Source: CAZIWX01 sp964543125 (lineage in GTDB: Bacteria; Fidelibacterota; UBA8477). Taken from it: 5,383 nucleotides of DNA. Of this stretch, positions 5,363 to 5,383 are shown piece after piece. A program made the translations under genes and the position numbers. The stretch is from positions 1 to 5,383 of the forward strand of contig CAZIWX010000147.1 of NCBI GenBank assembly GCA_964543125.1. Direction: 5' to 3'. Every line of letters begins with the position of its first letter. The first letter of the stretch is position 1. The notes below the pieces were generated by a model that saw only the letters and a program-made list of their open reading frames with translations, was not told where the DNA came from and made no database searches.

Positions 5363-5383
5363 TTGCGAAGAATGATATATTGT
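5363..5383 (+). CDS. Possible 5' end of a further gene, cut by the window edge
   Basis: GGAGG at 5352-5356 is followed after six bases by TTG at 5363, which opens a frame reading MRRMIYC to the window end. The spacing and the use of TTG resemble the well-supported start at 2247. Only seven codons are visible and the region is G/T-rich, so this may be chance. An ATG at 5372 in the same frame is another possible start but lies far from the binding site. Confidence 0.2.

Noticed and set aside
1..5383. Defence system, toxin-antitoxin pair, CRISPR array or prophage
   Set aside because: No repeat-spacer pattern, nuclease, transposase, integrase or phage gene, and no small paired genes with toxin-like features, are visible.

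Overview
The window holds five protein genes: four on the + strand and one on the - strand, which meets the fourth tail to tail. There are no rRNA or tRNA genes, no CRISPR array and no transposase. Base composition is balanced, and coding density is high up to about position 5155. The second gene has a secreted cohesin-like region followed by a C-terminal segment starting with the YPNPFNP motif. This arrangement is typical of surface proteins of the Fibrobacterota-Chlorobiota-Bacteroidota (FCB) superphylum and relatives such as Calditrichota, KSB1 and Marinimicrobia. I infer an environmental bacterium from that broad group; the exact phylum cannot be fixed from the sequence. Several starts are clear Shine-Dalgarno starts, one of them on TTG.

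Region 1 (1-2036) is a translationally linked pair. The first gene is imidazolonepropionase (hutI), the third step of histidine breakdown. The second is a predicted exported cohesin-like protein whose ATG overlaps the hutI stop codon by one base. The N-terminus of hutI is the main anomaly. Residues clearly homologous to the family N-terminus are encoded upstream of the first in-frame ATG, but they have no start codon in that frame. An ATG lies one frame off at 17, and one extra G in a G run would join the two.

Region 2 (2037-2246) is non-coding. It carries a roughly 140-bp structure made of 12-bp direct repeats flanking imperfect terminal inverted repeats, which resembles a small non-autonomous insertion (MITE-like). 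A sigma70-like promoter and a strong ribosome binding site follow, leading into the next gene.

Region 3 (2247-3461) encodes two envelope proteins. One is a 140-residue exported protein of no recognised family, closed by a hairpin terminator. The other is a 233-residue lipoprotein with TPR-like helical repeats.

Region 4 (3458-5383) holds a - strand PHP-domain metallohydrolase resembling the CehA/McbA group. Its stop codon interlocks with that of the lipoprotein gene in a shared TTAA. Its upstream region (5117-5383) has a 15-bp AT-rich dyad and a C7 tract. A weak candidate start of a further + strand gene lies at the window edge.

No complete new biological system is evident. The most useful leads are the hutI 5' anomaly, the MITE-like repeat, the pairing of a histidine-catabolic enzyme with a surface protein, and the unrecognised exported protein.
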